Positions 44,749 to 52,904 of a DNA stretch of 64,000 nucleotides are shown here, piece after piece. The DNA is from Paractinoplanes atraurantiacus. Its GTDB lineage: Bacteria; Actinomycetota; Actinomycetes; Mycobacteriales; Micromonosporaceae. Location of the stretch: positions 139,570-203,569 of the forward strand of contig NZ_OBDY01000015.1 in NCBI RefSeq assembly GCF_900215205.1, read 5' to 3'. The notes beneath the pieces are model-generated. The model was given only the letters and a program-made list of their open reading frames with translations. It was not told where the DNA came from and made no database searches. A program made the position numbers and the translations under genes. Position 1 is the first letter of the stretch; every line of letters begins with the position of its first letter.

Positions 44749-44987
44749 CGAATCCTCAGGTACCAGGACTCCCCGTCGCGGCCGAGCTGGCCGCCGAGCG
44801 TACGCGAGAAGATGTCGAAAGCAGTGAGAACGCCGAGGGCGGCGCGCTCGTCGGCGCCTCGGACGCCGAAGCCGACGCGGCCCGCTCGGGCGCGGACGCC
44901 GACCTCGCCGACCCCACCCGCGACTCGGACGGGGCGGCGGTCGGCGAGGCCGACGTGGAGGCCGACAAGCGGCGGTCCGGCGCGTAG
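44745..44987 (+). CDS. Small acidic protein, unknown
   Basis: 80 residues, starting in an ATGA overlap with the preceding gene. Very rich in Ala, Glu and Asp (ERTREDVESSENAEGG, DAEADAARSGADADLADP). Probably disordered. Its start overlap argues for translation; no family recognised. Confidence 0.5.
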   Translation: MTNPQVPGLPVAAELAAERTREDVESSENAEGGALVGASDAEADAARSGADADLADPTRDSDGAAVGEADVEADKRRSGA

Positions 44988-44988
44988 C

Positions 44989-45771
44989 TCAGCCGTGGCT
45001 GACGGTCAGGCTGTAGAACTTGACCTTCGCGCCGTTGGTGGTGCTCTGCGAGGACGACTGGTTGTACGAGCCGGCCTTGAAATACTGCTTGTACGGATTG
45101 AACGACGACGGGATCGTGTAGCTGGTCCTCGACCCGTTGACGGTCAGGTTGATCTTGTTGCCGCTGACGTTGATGACGTACGTCCACTTCACGCCCAGGG
45201 CGACGTTGCCGACCTTGTGCAGGGTCTGCCCGCCGGCCGGTGAGTTCTCGGTGCCCAGGTAGATGTCGCCGTTGGGCCGGTAGTAGAGCTCCAGCAGCGG
45301 CTTGGTCGAGCTGCCGCCGGAGCCCAGGTGCACCTGCCCGACGGCCACGTTCTTGGTGACCTGCGGGATGCGCAGCTGCGCGCTGAGCGTGTGGTTGCCG
45401 GCGAGCGGCCAGTCGGCGGCCGACCCGTCGGCGTTCATCTCGCGCAGCTCCGAGCGCGCGTAGTTGGAGTTGGGGGTGGTGACACCCTTCTCCGGGGCCC
45501 AGAAGGTCATCGACCCGTCGTTCTTGTCGGTCCAGAAGTACGCCGGGTTGCTGTACCCGTTCGCACCCTTGAGCCGGGCCGGCGAGATCGTGTCCGGCTT
45601 GCCCGGCGACCCGACCGGCAGCTGAAGCTGCCACACGGCCAGGTTGAAGTTGCCGCCGGGCGGCAGCGACGGGTCGAGGGTGGCGGCGTTCGCGCTGGTG
45701 ATGCCGATGACGCCGAGCGTGCCGACGACGGCCGCGGACACCGCGACGGCCAGGAACTTGCGCTTGTTCAT
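44989..45771 (-). CDS. Secreted polysaccharide lyase family 7 (alginate lyase)
   Basis: 260 residues with signal peptide (GITSANAATLD). The three PL7 signatures are present: RSELRE, GQVHL and YFKAGSYNQ. The QVH variant is usually linked to poly-mannuronate preference. It cleaves alginate by beta-elimination outside the cell. No other alginate genes are near. Starts MNKRKFLAVAVS. Confidence 0.92.
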   Translation of the reverse strand: MNKRKFLAVAVSAAVVGTLGVIGITSANAATLDPSLPPGGNFNLAVWQLQLPVGSPGKPDTISPARLKGANGYSNPAYFWTDKNDGSMTFWAPEKGVTTPNSNYARSELREMNADGSAADWPLAGNHTLSAQLRIPQVTKNVAVGQVHLGSGGSSTKPLLELYYRPNGDIYLGTENSPAGGQTLHKVGNVALGVKWTYVINVSGNKINLTVNGSRTSYTIPSSFNPYKQYFKAGSYNQSSSQSTTNGAKVKFYSLTVSHG

Positions 45772-45850
45772 GGGGAACCTGCCCTACGGGGGATTGGCAA
45801 GACGCTTAACAATAAAGCTGTCCATCGATGCCCCGGCAGCCCCCGAAACC

Positions 45851-46354
45851 TTAAATATCCTTAATAGCCCGGAAGACGGCGCCCGTCGTGGTGCCGAAGA
45901 CCAGGTGCGCGCTGAGATCCTTGGCGAGCGTCTTGCGGTCGTACTCCCAAATAGGCTTGTAAAGACCGGCGGCGGGCAGAACCGCATAGCTGGTGCCCCA
46001 GACGGCCGCGCCGAACGGCGGCCCGTAAGCCACCCGGGGCTTGCGCAGAGAACCGGCGAGCAGGCCGTAGGCGGCGCCGCCCCCCATCCCGTACCCCCAA
46101 TGGGTGATGTTGTTGACGACGGCGGCGTAACGGTCGTCGAGCTTGCGCTGGAAAAGCCCCTCGAACAGCCGCCGCCCGACCTGAGCCGGCGCGGGCGCGT
46201 CCTCCCAGGTCTTGACGCTCGCGGAGAATTCCCAGGTCTGGAAGCCGTCCTGGCCACCGCCACGTCGATAGCGCAGATACCAGAGCGTGTCCATGGCGAG
46301 CGTGCCCACGGCACCGGCCACCAGTCCCCGAACAACCGCACCGAGAGGGGTCAT
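45851..46354 (-). CDS. Membrane protein of unknown function
   Basis: 167 residues from ATG at 46354 with GAAGGAGA upstream. A first helix (LGAVVRGLVAGAVGTLAMDTLWY), a polar RYRRGGGQDGFQTWEFS stretch, then two or three more helices (WGYGMGGGAAYGLLAG, AVWGTSYAVLPAAG, HLVFGTTTGAVFRA). Resembles DUF1440-like membrane proteins in helix layout only. Confidence 0.65.
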   Translation of the reverse strand: MTPLGAVVRGLVAGAVGTLAMDTLWYLRYRRGGGQDGFQTWEFSASVKTWEDAPAPAQVGRRLFEGLFQRKLDDRYAAVVNNITHWGYGMGGGAAYGLLAGSLRKPRVAYGPPFGAAVWGTSYAVLPAAGLYKPIWEYDRKTLAKDLSAHLVFGTTTGAVFRAIKDI

Positions 46355-46437
46355 CACACTTCTCCTTCCAAGGCTGAGACCCATACTTCTCCCGTACGGG
46401 CCCGGAAGGACCCCGAAAGTGACGAGCGCTTCGTCCG

Positions 46438-46749
46438 GTGAACCCGAGGTGCGCGGTCCGCGTTGGGCTTTCCTCCGACCGGGACCGCACCATTTCGGTC
46501 ACCGTCGACGGCTCGGGGTGCGTGACCGACCTGCGGCTGGATCGCCGGGCCCGCGGCTACGACGACGACCGGCTCGCGGCCGAGATCCTGCGGACGATGC
46601 GCCGCGCCCAGGCCGAGCTGGCCGGCGCGGTCGCCGAGATCGCGCACCGGACGGTCGGAGCAGACTCCCCCACCGGTCGGTCGGTGGTGTCGAGTTTCGA
46701 CAGCCGCTTCCCCCGGCCCGTTGAGGGTGACGACGCCGATGACCGGTGA
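46438..46749 (+). CDS. YbaB/EbfC-like protein of a type VII secretion locus
   Basis: 103 residues from GTG at 46438. The central ISVTVDGSGCVTDLRLDRRA is the YbaB/EbfC beta signature. The usual ~30-residue N-terminal helix is missing or altered, so the gene may be 5'-truncated. In actinomycetes such genes commonly precede EspC-like and WXG-like toxin genes, as here. Overlaps the next gene by 11 bases. Confidence 0.6.
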   Translation: MNPRCAVRVGLSSDRDRTISVTVDGSGCVTDLRLDRRARGYDDDRLAAEILRTMRRAQAELAGAVAEIAHRTVGADSPTGRSVVSSFDSRFPRPVEGDDADDR

Positions 46750-47056
46750 CTCGGGCTTTCAGGCCCAGGCGGCGGCGATCATCGAGCACGCCGGCATTGT
46801 CGACGAGGTCGCGGCCCAGGTGGGGCAGGGAAGATCGGCCGCTTCGGTCGTGCACATGGGCCGCGACGCGTACGGCTTCCTGTGCAAGATGATTCCGGCG
46901 TTGCTCGAAGAGGTGCAGGACTCGACCATCTCCGCTCTTCCGGAGGCGGCCGACTCGCTTGAGCGCTCGGCCGACGACCTGCGCACCACCGCTCGGAACT
47001 ACAGCGCCGCGGACGACCGCACGGCCACCGCTTTCCGGAGCGGACCGGACCGGTGA
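46739..47056 (+). CDS. EspC-like/WXG100-related type VII secretion protein
   Basis: 105 residues, helical hairpin pattern (FQAQAAAIIEHAGIVDEVAAQV, then LPEAADSLERSADDLRTTARNY). Start ATG at 46739. Likely partner or leader of the toxin gene that follows with a GTGA overlap. Confidence 0.68.
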   Translation: MTGDSGFQAQAAAIIEHAGIVDEVAAQVGQGRSAASVVHMGRDAYGFLCKMIPALLEEVQDSTISALPEAADSLERSADDLRTTARNYSAADDRTATAFRSGPDR

Positions 47057-47928
47057 GCGACACCGCCAATCCATTGGTCGCGCCGCGCGAGGACAGCACC
47101 CGCTGGTACAGCGGCGTCTTCCTGGCCGAGGACGTCGACTCGCTGATGGCCTCCTTCTCCGGCGGCGGCTGGATCGACCCGGCCATCGGTGGGGTGGCAG
47201 CTGGCTGATCGAACATGTGAAACCGCTGTCGGACGCCCTCGACGCCCTGGCCGGCGACCCCGATCAGATCGCCGCGTTCGCGCAGACCTGGAGCAACGTC
47301 TCGCGGGCGGTGACGGGTGCACAGGAATCGCTGCACGAGGGCGCGGTACGCCAACTGGGTGAATGGACCGGCGTCGCGGCCCGCGGCTATCGGCATGTCG
47401 CCGGCGAGCACGAGGCGTCGCTGAGGGCCCTGTCCAAGGCGACGGCGGCTCTCGGCGAGATGACCGCCGGCGCGGGCATGCTGGTCGCCACCGTCCGCAT
47501 GATGGTCCGCGACCTGATCGCCGACTTCGTCTCCGTGCTCGCCGTGCGGCTCTGGAAATGGCTGGCCGAAGCCGGGCTCACCCTGGGACTGGGCACGCCC
47601 TGGGTGGTCACCCAGGTCACGACCCTGGTCGGCAAATGGCTCGCCCGGATCGCCCGCCTGCTGGACGGCCTTGTCGCGAGCCTGCGCCGGCTCGGCCGGA
47701 ACGCCGGCAGCCCCGGGGCGCGCCGTCACGCGGCACGCATCTGTTCCACGGTGGGGCCGATCCGCTGCGCCGACACGGGCCCGCCCGCGAGACTCATCCG
47801 GCCGAGTGGGACGCCGCGATGCGGGAGGCCGAGGAGGCCGGTGTCGAGGTCATCGTCCGTGAGGGCGCGACCGGCTTCACGAGTTGCTGCGTCAGGAATA
47901 CGAATACATCTTCGGAGTAGCCCCATGA
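47053..47928 (+). pseudogene. Broken type VII/polymorphic toxin gene
   Basis: Coding segments in three frames that fit one ancestral protein. Segment A (47053 to ~47200) reads MSDTANPLVAPREDSTRWYS through GGWIDPAIGG and then hits a stop at 47206. Segment B (~47195-47700) reads SWLIEHVKPLSDALDALAGD and membrane-like helices (LIADFVSVLAVRLW). Segment C (~47735-47868) reads THPAEWDAAMREAEEAGVEV. Segment D (47872-47928) reads RLHELLRQEYEYIFG and ends TGA inside an ATGA overlap with the next gene. The region between A and B in relatives contains a longer membrane-type linker that seems deleted. Not expected to make an active toxin. Confidence 0.75.
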
Positions 47929-48296
47929 CGATCCCGCCCTCACCGGCACTGCCACCCGAGCCGCCTGTCGGTGAGATGTCCGTGGGAGGGCTGCGGGCTC
48001 TGGTCGAGCGGCGTGACGTCTACCGGGCCAAAGCGGTCTTCGAGCTCGTGGAGCGGGCCCGGGACGACGAGGCGGCGGTGACGGTGCTCGGTGAGCTGAG
48101 CCGGTTTCCCTTGCTGCGCAACGATCGGCTGCATGGGTATGTCTCGCTGGCCTGGGCGGCGATCACCGGGTTGCTGGCGGCCGGGACGCCGCGGGCCCGG
48201 CAGGTCGCCTATGCCGCGTTCGCTGATCTGCCGGCCGATGATCAGGAGCTGCTGCTCACCTATCTCAAGGTGGCCCGCATCGAAGACGCTCCTTAG
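47925..48296 (+). CDS. Immunity-like protein downstream of broken toxin
   Basis: 123 residues, intact. Helical protein (SVGGLRALVERRDVYRAKAVFEL, then HEAT-like short helices ending LLLTYLKVARIEDAP). ATG overlaps the toxin stop by four bases, which supports a toxin-immunity pair. Survival of the immunity gene when the toxin is broken is common in such loci. Function inferred from position. Confidence 0.62.
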   Translation: MTIPPSPALPPEPPVGEMSVGGLRALVERRDVYRAKAVFELVERARDDEAAVTVLGELSRFPLLRNDRLHGYVSLAWAAITGLLAAGTPRARQVAYAAFADLPADDQELLLTYLKVARIEDAP

Positions 48297-49054
48297 ATCA
48301 CGTCCCAGGTCACTTCGCGCCACGCCTGCCACAGCAGGTCCGTCAGGGGTGCGTGGTCGGGCAGTTCGCGGTTGTCCACGCTTGCCAGTGGCTGGGCCGG
48401 GCAGTGTGAATTCGCCGCGGCCGCTGCTCGCAGGCCCTCCAGCGAAGTGATGCCCCGCCTCTCGGAGGGAACGCCGAGCTTGTCCAGCCCGCGCCGGAGC
48501 ACCTGCATGGTGACGCCGGTCAGCATCGGCGCCTCGGGCCAGACCACCCTTTCGCCGTCGGAGAAGACGACGTTCCAGACCGATCCTTCCCGTACGCCTC
48601 CGTCCGCACCCAGGAACAGCACATCGTCGAACCCGGCCCGTCGCGCCTGGAGCGAGTGGTACGTCAGCCCCATCGTCGCCACGTGCTTCAGCTCGGGCAG
48701 CTCCCGCTCGTAGACGACCGTCCGCACCCTCAGCGGCGCCCGCGGCGTGTCCGCGACGGGGTCCGAGATCGACACCATGACGTCGAGACCCGGTAGGACC
48801 GTCACCCGCACCGAGGCGTCCTGCCTGTCCCCCAGCGCCTGCCCGATCAGCCGGACGACCGTGTCGTCCGTGGGTGGCGTGGCATCGGGGAACAGGACCG
48901 CCGACGCCTCGCGCAGCCGGCGCAGATGCAACTCCAGCCCGGCCACGGCCCGCCGGCGGACCTGCATCGACGAGAAATGCCCGTAGTTCCAGGTGGCGGC
49001 CCGGTGCACCGCTTCCAGCGACGGCGGCGCACCGTTGATCTCCACGTAGGTCAT
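48293..49054 (-). CDS. Aminotransferase class IV (PabC/BCAT-like)
   Basis: 253 residues. PLP-binding Lys in ELKHVATMGLTYHSLQA and the family motif GFDDVLFLGADGGVREGSVWNV. Candidate roles are 4-amino-4-deoxychorismate lyase or D-amino acid transaminase. Starts MTYVEINGAPPS. Its end overlaps the immunity gene end by four bases. Confidence 0.85.
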   Translation of the reverse strand: MTYVEINGAPPSLEAVHRAATWNYGHFSSMQVRRRAVAGLELHLRRLREASAVLFPDATPPTDDTVVRLIGQALGDRQDASVRVTVLPGLDVMVSISDPVADTPRAPLRVRTVVYERELPELKHVATMGLTYHSLQARRAGFDDVLFLGADGGVREGSVWNVVFSDGERVVWPEAPMLTGVTMQVLRRGLDKLGVPSERRGITSLEGLRAAAAANSHCPAQPLASVDNRELPDHAPLTDLLWQAWREVTWDVI

Positions 49055-49066
49055 GGGCCTATCGTG

Positions 49067-50215
49067 TCAGTCCACAGTGACGGTGGCCGCCTGCGTGACC
49101 GGGCGGCGGCGCACCGGCATCCCCAGCGTCGGGTTGGCCACGCCCCAGAAGGCGCCCCAGCACACCACCTCCTTGTAGAAGGCGGCGACCCGGCCGGTCA
49201 GCGCGGACGGCTTCGCCCGGTCGTCGGCGGTCGTGTACTGGATGAGGCCGTCGTTGCGTCCCAGCGAGATGCACTGGTTGAAATATCGCAGCGGGGCGTT
49301 CGGCAGCTTGCCGCCGGTGAGGCGGGCCGCGATCGAGTCGGCCGCCTGCCATGCCTGGGGGACGCCGGAGGCGCAGGCCATCCGCATCGGCTTGTCGCCG
49401 GCGCCGATGGCCAGGGCGGCGTCGCCGACCGCGTACACGTCGGGGTGCGAGACCGAGCGCATGCTGCCGTCCACGACGATCCGGCCTTCCTCGTTCGTCT
49501 CCAGCGTCGTGGCCGCGGCGATGGGGTGGACCGCGAAGCCGCCCGTCCAGACGGTGACCGAGGCCGGCAGCGAGCGGCCGCCGGCGAGAACGTGGTCCGG
49601 CTCCACGCGGGTGACGGATGTGTTCTCGTGTACGGCGATGCCGAGCCGGTTCGTCACCTTGCGCAGGTGGGCGCGGCCCTTCTCGGACAGCCAGTCGCCG
49701 AGCTCGCCCCGGGTGGCCAGGGACACGTCGAGGTCGGGCCGGGCCTCGGCGATCTCGGTGACCGCCTCGATGCCGGTGAGGCCGCCGCCGACGACGAGCA
49801 CCGTGTCGTTGCGGGACAGGGCGGCGAGACGGTCGCGGAGCCGTTGCGCGCCGGGGCGGCCGGCCAGCTCGTACGCGTGCTCGGGGGTTCCGTTGGAGGT
49901 GCTGCCCAGGGCGTACACCAAAGTGTCGTAGGAAAGATCGCCGTCGCTGAGAGAGACGGTCTTGCGGGCGACGTCGACGGCGGTGACCGAGGCGATCCGC
50001 AGAGCAACGCCGGTATTCGCGAACATCGATGTAAGCGGCCTCCGTGAAAGCGTCTGGCCGGCCGCGATCTGGTGATTACGGACGCGTTCCACGAATTCCG
50101 GCGAGGCGTTCACCAGCGTGATGGACACGTCCGAACGGCGGAGGCGCTTGGCCAGGCGGCCGGCGGTGATGGCGCCGGCGTATCCGGCTCCGAGAACGAT
50201 GATGCGGTGCTGCAT
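49067..50215 (-). CDS. NAD(P)/FAD-dependent oxidoreductase (NDH-2-like), target of the adjacent ECF41 factor
   Basis: 382 residues. FAD motif IIVLGAGYAGAITAGRLA, NAD motif VLVVGGGLTGIEAVTEIAE, and VYAVGDAA near the end. Pyridine nucleotide-disulfide family resembling type II NADH dehydrogenases, but without a clear C-terminal membrane segment. Downstream of an ECF41 sigma gene, the usual context of ECF41, so it is probably its main target. Confidence 0.88.
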   Translation of the reverse strand: MQHRIIVLGAGYAGAITAGRLAKRLRRSDVSITLVNASPEFVERVRNHQIAAGQTLSRRPLTSMFANTGVALRIASVTAVDVARKTVSLSDGDLSYDTLVYALGSTSNGTPEHAYELAGRPGAQRLRDRLAALSRNDTVLVVGGGLTGIEAVTEIAEARPDLDVSLATRGELGDWLSEKGRAHLRKVTNRLGIAVHENTSVTRVEPDHVLAGGRSLPASVTVWTGGFAVHPIAAATTLETNEEGRIVVDGSMRSVSHPDVYAVGDAALAIGAGDKPMRMACASGVPQAWQAADSIAARLTGGKLPNAPLRYFNQCISLGRNDGLIQYTTADDRAKPSALTGRVAAFYKEVVCWGAFWGVANPTLGMPVRRRPVTQAATVTVD

Positions 50216-50250
50216 GTCGTCGCTCCTGTTCTGCGCGGGTTCGCCTCTTG

Positions 50251-50277
50251 AACCGGGCGGCCCGCGATTTCCTGACA
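50251..50277 (-). promoter_or_regulatory. Candidate ECF41-type promoter
   Basis: On the minus strand TGTCAGG, 16 bases, then GGTT. The ECF41 consensus is TGTCACA-N16-CGTC: the -35 half fits at five of seven bases, the -10 half at only one or two of four. Confidence 0.4.
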
Positions 50278-50296
50278 GGTGACGACGTGAACCAGG

Positions 50297-51250
50297 TCAC
50301 TCCTCGCGGAAGGCGACGAACAGGGGCTCGCCGTGGTCGCCGGCGGCCCAGCGCTCGGTGGCCCGGACGAGCTTGTCGGGGTTGGCCTGTGCGCGCAGCG
50401 CGGCGACGCCGTCGGCGGTGACCTCGAGGCAGAGGACGCCGATGACCCGCCCGTCGATCGCGGCGACCACCGCCGGGTCGCCGTTCGCGGTCCACGCGTA
50501 GATCTCGGGGGTGCCGCCGACCAGGGCCCGTTTCGAGCCGCTGGAGCGGAACAGGCCGCGGAAGAACTTGGCGACCGCCTCGGCCCCCACGAACGGCTTG
50601 GACCGGGCCGGCACCTTGCCGCCACCGTCGCCGACGCCCATCGCGTCGCCGGTGAGCAGCCGCACCAACAGGTCGGTGCGGCCGCTGGTGGCCGCGGTCA
50701 GGAACTCCTCGACGATGCGCTTGGCCGCGGTCTCGTCGACCTCGCTGCGGGCGCGGCCCTCGGTGACGTGCTTGCGGGCCCGGTGGAAGCTCTGCTGGCT
50801 GGCCGCCTCGCTGATGTCGAGGATGCCGGCGATCTCGGCGTGCGAATATTCGAAGGCCTCGCGCAGCACGTAGACGGCCCGCTCGTTGGGGCTGAGGCGC
50901 TCCAGGAGCACCAGAACGGCGTACGACACCGATTCTCTCTGCTCCGCGCTGTCGGCCGGTCCCAGCATCGGATCGCCGGCGAGCAGAGGCTCGGGAAGCC
51001 ATTGACCGACGTACGTCTCGCGCCGCACCCGGGCCGAGGTGAGCTGGTTGAGGCACAGGTTGGTGAGCACCTTGGTCAGCCAGGCCTCGGGCACGTCGAT
51101 GCGCCGGGGGTCAACCCCTTGCCACTTCAAAAACGTTTCCTGTACGAGGTCCTCGGCCTCACCGGCCGACCCCAGCATCCGGTAGGCGATCGCCTCCAGC
51201 CGCGGGCGCGACGACTCGAAGCGTGCGACGTCCTCGGCAGCCAGCGACAT
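50297..51250 (-). CDS. ECF41-group RNA polymerase sigma factor (SigJ-like)
   Basis: 317 residues. Sigma2 (RPRLEAIAYRMLGSAGEAED) and sigma4 (LSPNERAVYVLREAFEYSHAE) are followed by a SnoaL-like C-terminal domain with the ECF41 signatures WLPEPL, DGGGK and NPDKL. The C-terminal domain regulates activity in place of an anti-sigma factor. The gene lies 81 bases upstream of the oxidoreductase, in the same direction. Confidence 0.93.
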   Translation of the reverse strand: MSLAAEDVARFESSRPRLEAIAYRMLGSAGEAEDLVQETFLKWQGVDPRRIDVPEAWLTKVLTNLCLNQLTSARVRRETYVGQWLPEPLLAGDPMLGPADSAEQRESVSYAVLVLLERLSPNERAVYVLREAFEYSHAEIAGILDISEAASQQSFHRARKHVTEGRARSEVDETAAKRIVEEFLTAATSGRTDLLVRLLTGDAMGVGDGGGKVPARSKPFVGAEAVAKFFRGLFRSSGSKRALVGGTPEIYAWTANGDPAVVAAIDGRVIGVLCLEVTADGVAALRAQANPDKLVRATERWAAGDHGEPLFVAFREE

Positions 51251-51271
51251 GGCCCGATGTTAACTTGCGGG

Positions 51272-51955
51272 ATGATGCGACCGGCCGCGGACTTCCTCGT
51301 CGACCCCTACCCCGGCGAGCGCCCCGGCGGATCGTGGCTGGTCGACGCCGACGGCATGTGCCTGCCGGTCGGCCCGGACGACGCGATGCCGAGCGGTTGG
51401 TCGGTCCAGGGCGCGCAGTGTCTGGACGCTTGGTTGGTACGGAATGACGCGGCGCCCCTCGCGGACCGGGTGCCGCTGCTGAGTTACGGGGCCAACGCCT
51501 GCCCCGGCAAGGTGATGCTGAACGGCACGCCGCTGCCGGTGGTGAACCTGGCCTGCGAGATGACCGATCTCGCCTCGGTCTGGTGTGCCGGCCCGACCCG
51601 CGTCGGCCGGACGCCCTCCACGCTGACCGCGATGCCCGGGCACCGCGAGACCGCCGTCGTCACGATGGCGGTCCCGGCCCAGCTGGCCGTGCTCGACGCC
51701 GTCGAGGGGCGACACGCGGGGGTCTACGCGCTCCAGACGCTGCACACCGGCGCCGTCACGTTGGAGAACGGCGTCCGGGTGCCGCGGCCGCTCGCCTATG
51801 TCGGCGTGCGGCCGCAACGGTTCCCGCTTCTCATCGACGGCCGGCCCCTGCTGCGGGTCGCGGTCGACTACGACACGGCGACGGCGTTGCGGCGGAGCGC
51901 GGCCGGTGAGCCGGCCCCGCCGCGCCCGATCGGCGTGTCAGAGCAGGTCGTGTAG
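51272..51955 (+). CDS. Conserved-looking protein, possibly gamma-glutamylcyclotransferase-like
   Basis: 227 residues from ATG at 51272 (a second ATG follows at 51275). The motif LLSYGANACPGK resembles the YGSN motif of gamma-glutamylcyclotransferase-fold proteins, and later ETAVVTMAVPAQLAVLDAVEG could be the GGCT core, but Glu placement is unsure. Divergent from sigma gene; its end overlaps the CE7 esterase end by 18 bases. Confidence 0.55.
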   Translation: MMRPAADFLVDPYPGERPGGSWLVDADGMCLPVGPDDAMPSGWSVQGAQCLDAWLVRNDAAPLADRVPLLSYGANACPGKVMLNGTPLPVVNLACEMTDLASVWCAGPTRVGRTPSTLTAMPGHRETAVVTMAVPAQLAVLDAVEGRHAGVYALQTLHTGAVTLENGVRVPRPLAYVGVRPQRFPLLIDGRPLLRVAVDYDTATALRRSAAGEPAPPRPIGVSEQVV

Positions 51956-52882
51956 CCAGCGGACGTTGATGGCCTGCTGGACGCTGCCGCCGCCCTCGTG
52001 GCCGTTGTAGGGCCAGACGCGGATCTGTTTCGGGCCGCCGTAGCGGTTGTAGGCCGCGTAGACGGTCGACGGCGGGCAGATGGCGTCCATCAGCCCGACC
52101 GCGTAGAGGGCGGGCGCCGTGCCCCGGGCCGCGAAGTGCACACCGTCGAAGTAGGACAGCGTGTGGAACACCCGGTCCAGGGTGTCGCGGTTGCTGGCCA
52201 GCATGTCCGGCAGCTCGCGGTACGGGTAGGCGTCGGTGATCTCGGTGGCCCGCCGGAAGTGGGTCAGGAAGGGCACGTCGATGATGGCGCCGGCCAGGTC
52301 GGAGCGCAGCCCGGCCACGGCCTGGGCAATGCCGCCGCCCTGGCTGGCCCCGGCCACCACGATCTTCCCGGGGTCGGCCTCGGGGCGGGAGCGGACCGCG
52401 TCGACCGCCCGCACGGCATCGGTGAACAGCCGCCGGTAGTAGTAGTCCTCCGGGGCCAGCACGCCGCGGGTCAGCAGGCCCTTGTGGGCGGGGCCGACGC
52501 CGGGCAGGTCGGTGGTGTCGCCGTCGCCCTGGCCGCGGGAGTCCATCACGAAGACCGCGTAGCCGGCGGCCGGGTAGAGCAGCCACTCGTGCGGCAGGCC
52601 GCGCCCGCCGCCGTACCCGATGAACTGCACGACGCACGGCACCGGCCCGGTGGCGCCGGCCGGCACCAGGAACCAGCCCGCGACCGGCTGGCCACCGTAG
52701 CCGGGGAAACGGACGTCGTGGATGGTCACGCCGGGCAGCAGGGCGTCGTACGGCGTGAAGGTCGCCTCCGCGGCCGGAGAGTCGGTCAGCGTCTGCTTCC
52801 AGAACTCGTCGAAGTCGGCCGGCCGTGTGACGTCCGGGTCGTAGACCGCGAGCTGGTCGGGTGGGAGATCGAAGTGTGCCAT
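51938..52882 (-). CDS. Acetyl xylan esterase (CE7 family)
   Basis: 314 residues. CE7 hallmarks: RGQGDGDT, the nucleophile GASQGGG and the catalytic His in GHEGGG. Start MAHFDLPPDQL. No signal peptide, as in other cytoplasmic CE7 cephalosporin C/xylo-oligosaccharide deacetylases. 22 bases after the alpha-galactosidase gene, so co-transcription is likely; together they suggest use of acetylated, galactose-decorated plant oligosaccharides. Confidence 0.9.
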   Translation of the reverse strand: MAHFDLPPDQLAVYDPDVTRPADFDEFWKQTLTDSPAAEATFTPYDALLPGVTIHDVRFPGYGGQPVAGWFLVPAGATGPVPCVVQFIGYGGGRGLPHEWLLYPAAGYAVFVMDSRGQGDGDTTDLPGVGPAHKGLLTRGVLAPEDYYYRRLFTDAVRAVDAVRSRPEADPGKIVVAGASQGGGIAQAVAGLRSDLAGAIIDVPFLTHFRRATEITDAYPYRELPDMLASNRDTLDRVFHTLSYFDGVHFAARGTAPALYAVGLMDAICPPSTVYAAYNRYGGPKQIRVWPYNGHEGGGSVQQAINVRWLHDLL

Positions 52883-52904
52883 CGGTGGTCTCGCAATCGG
52901 GGGT

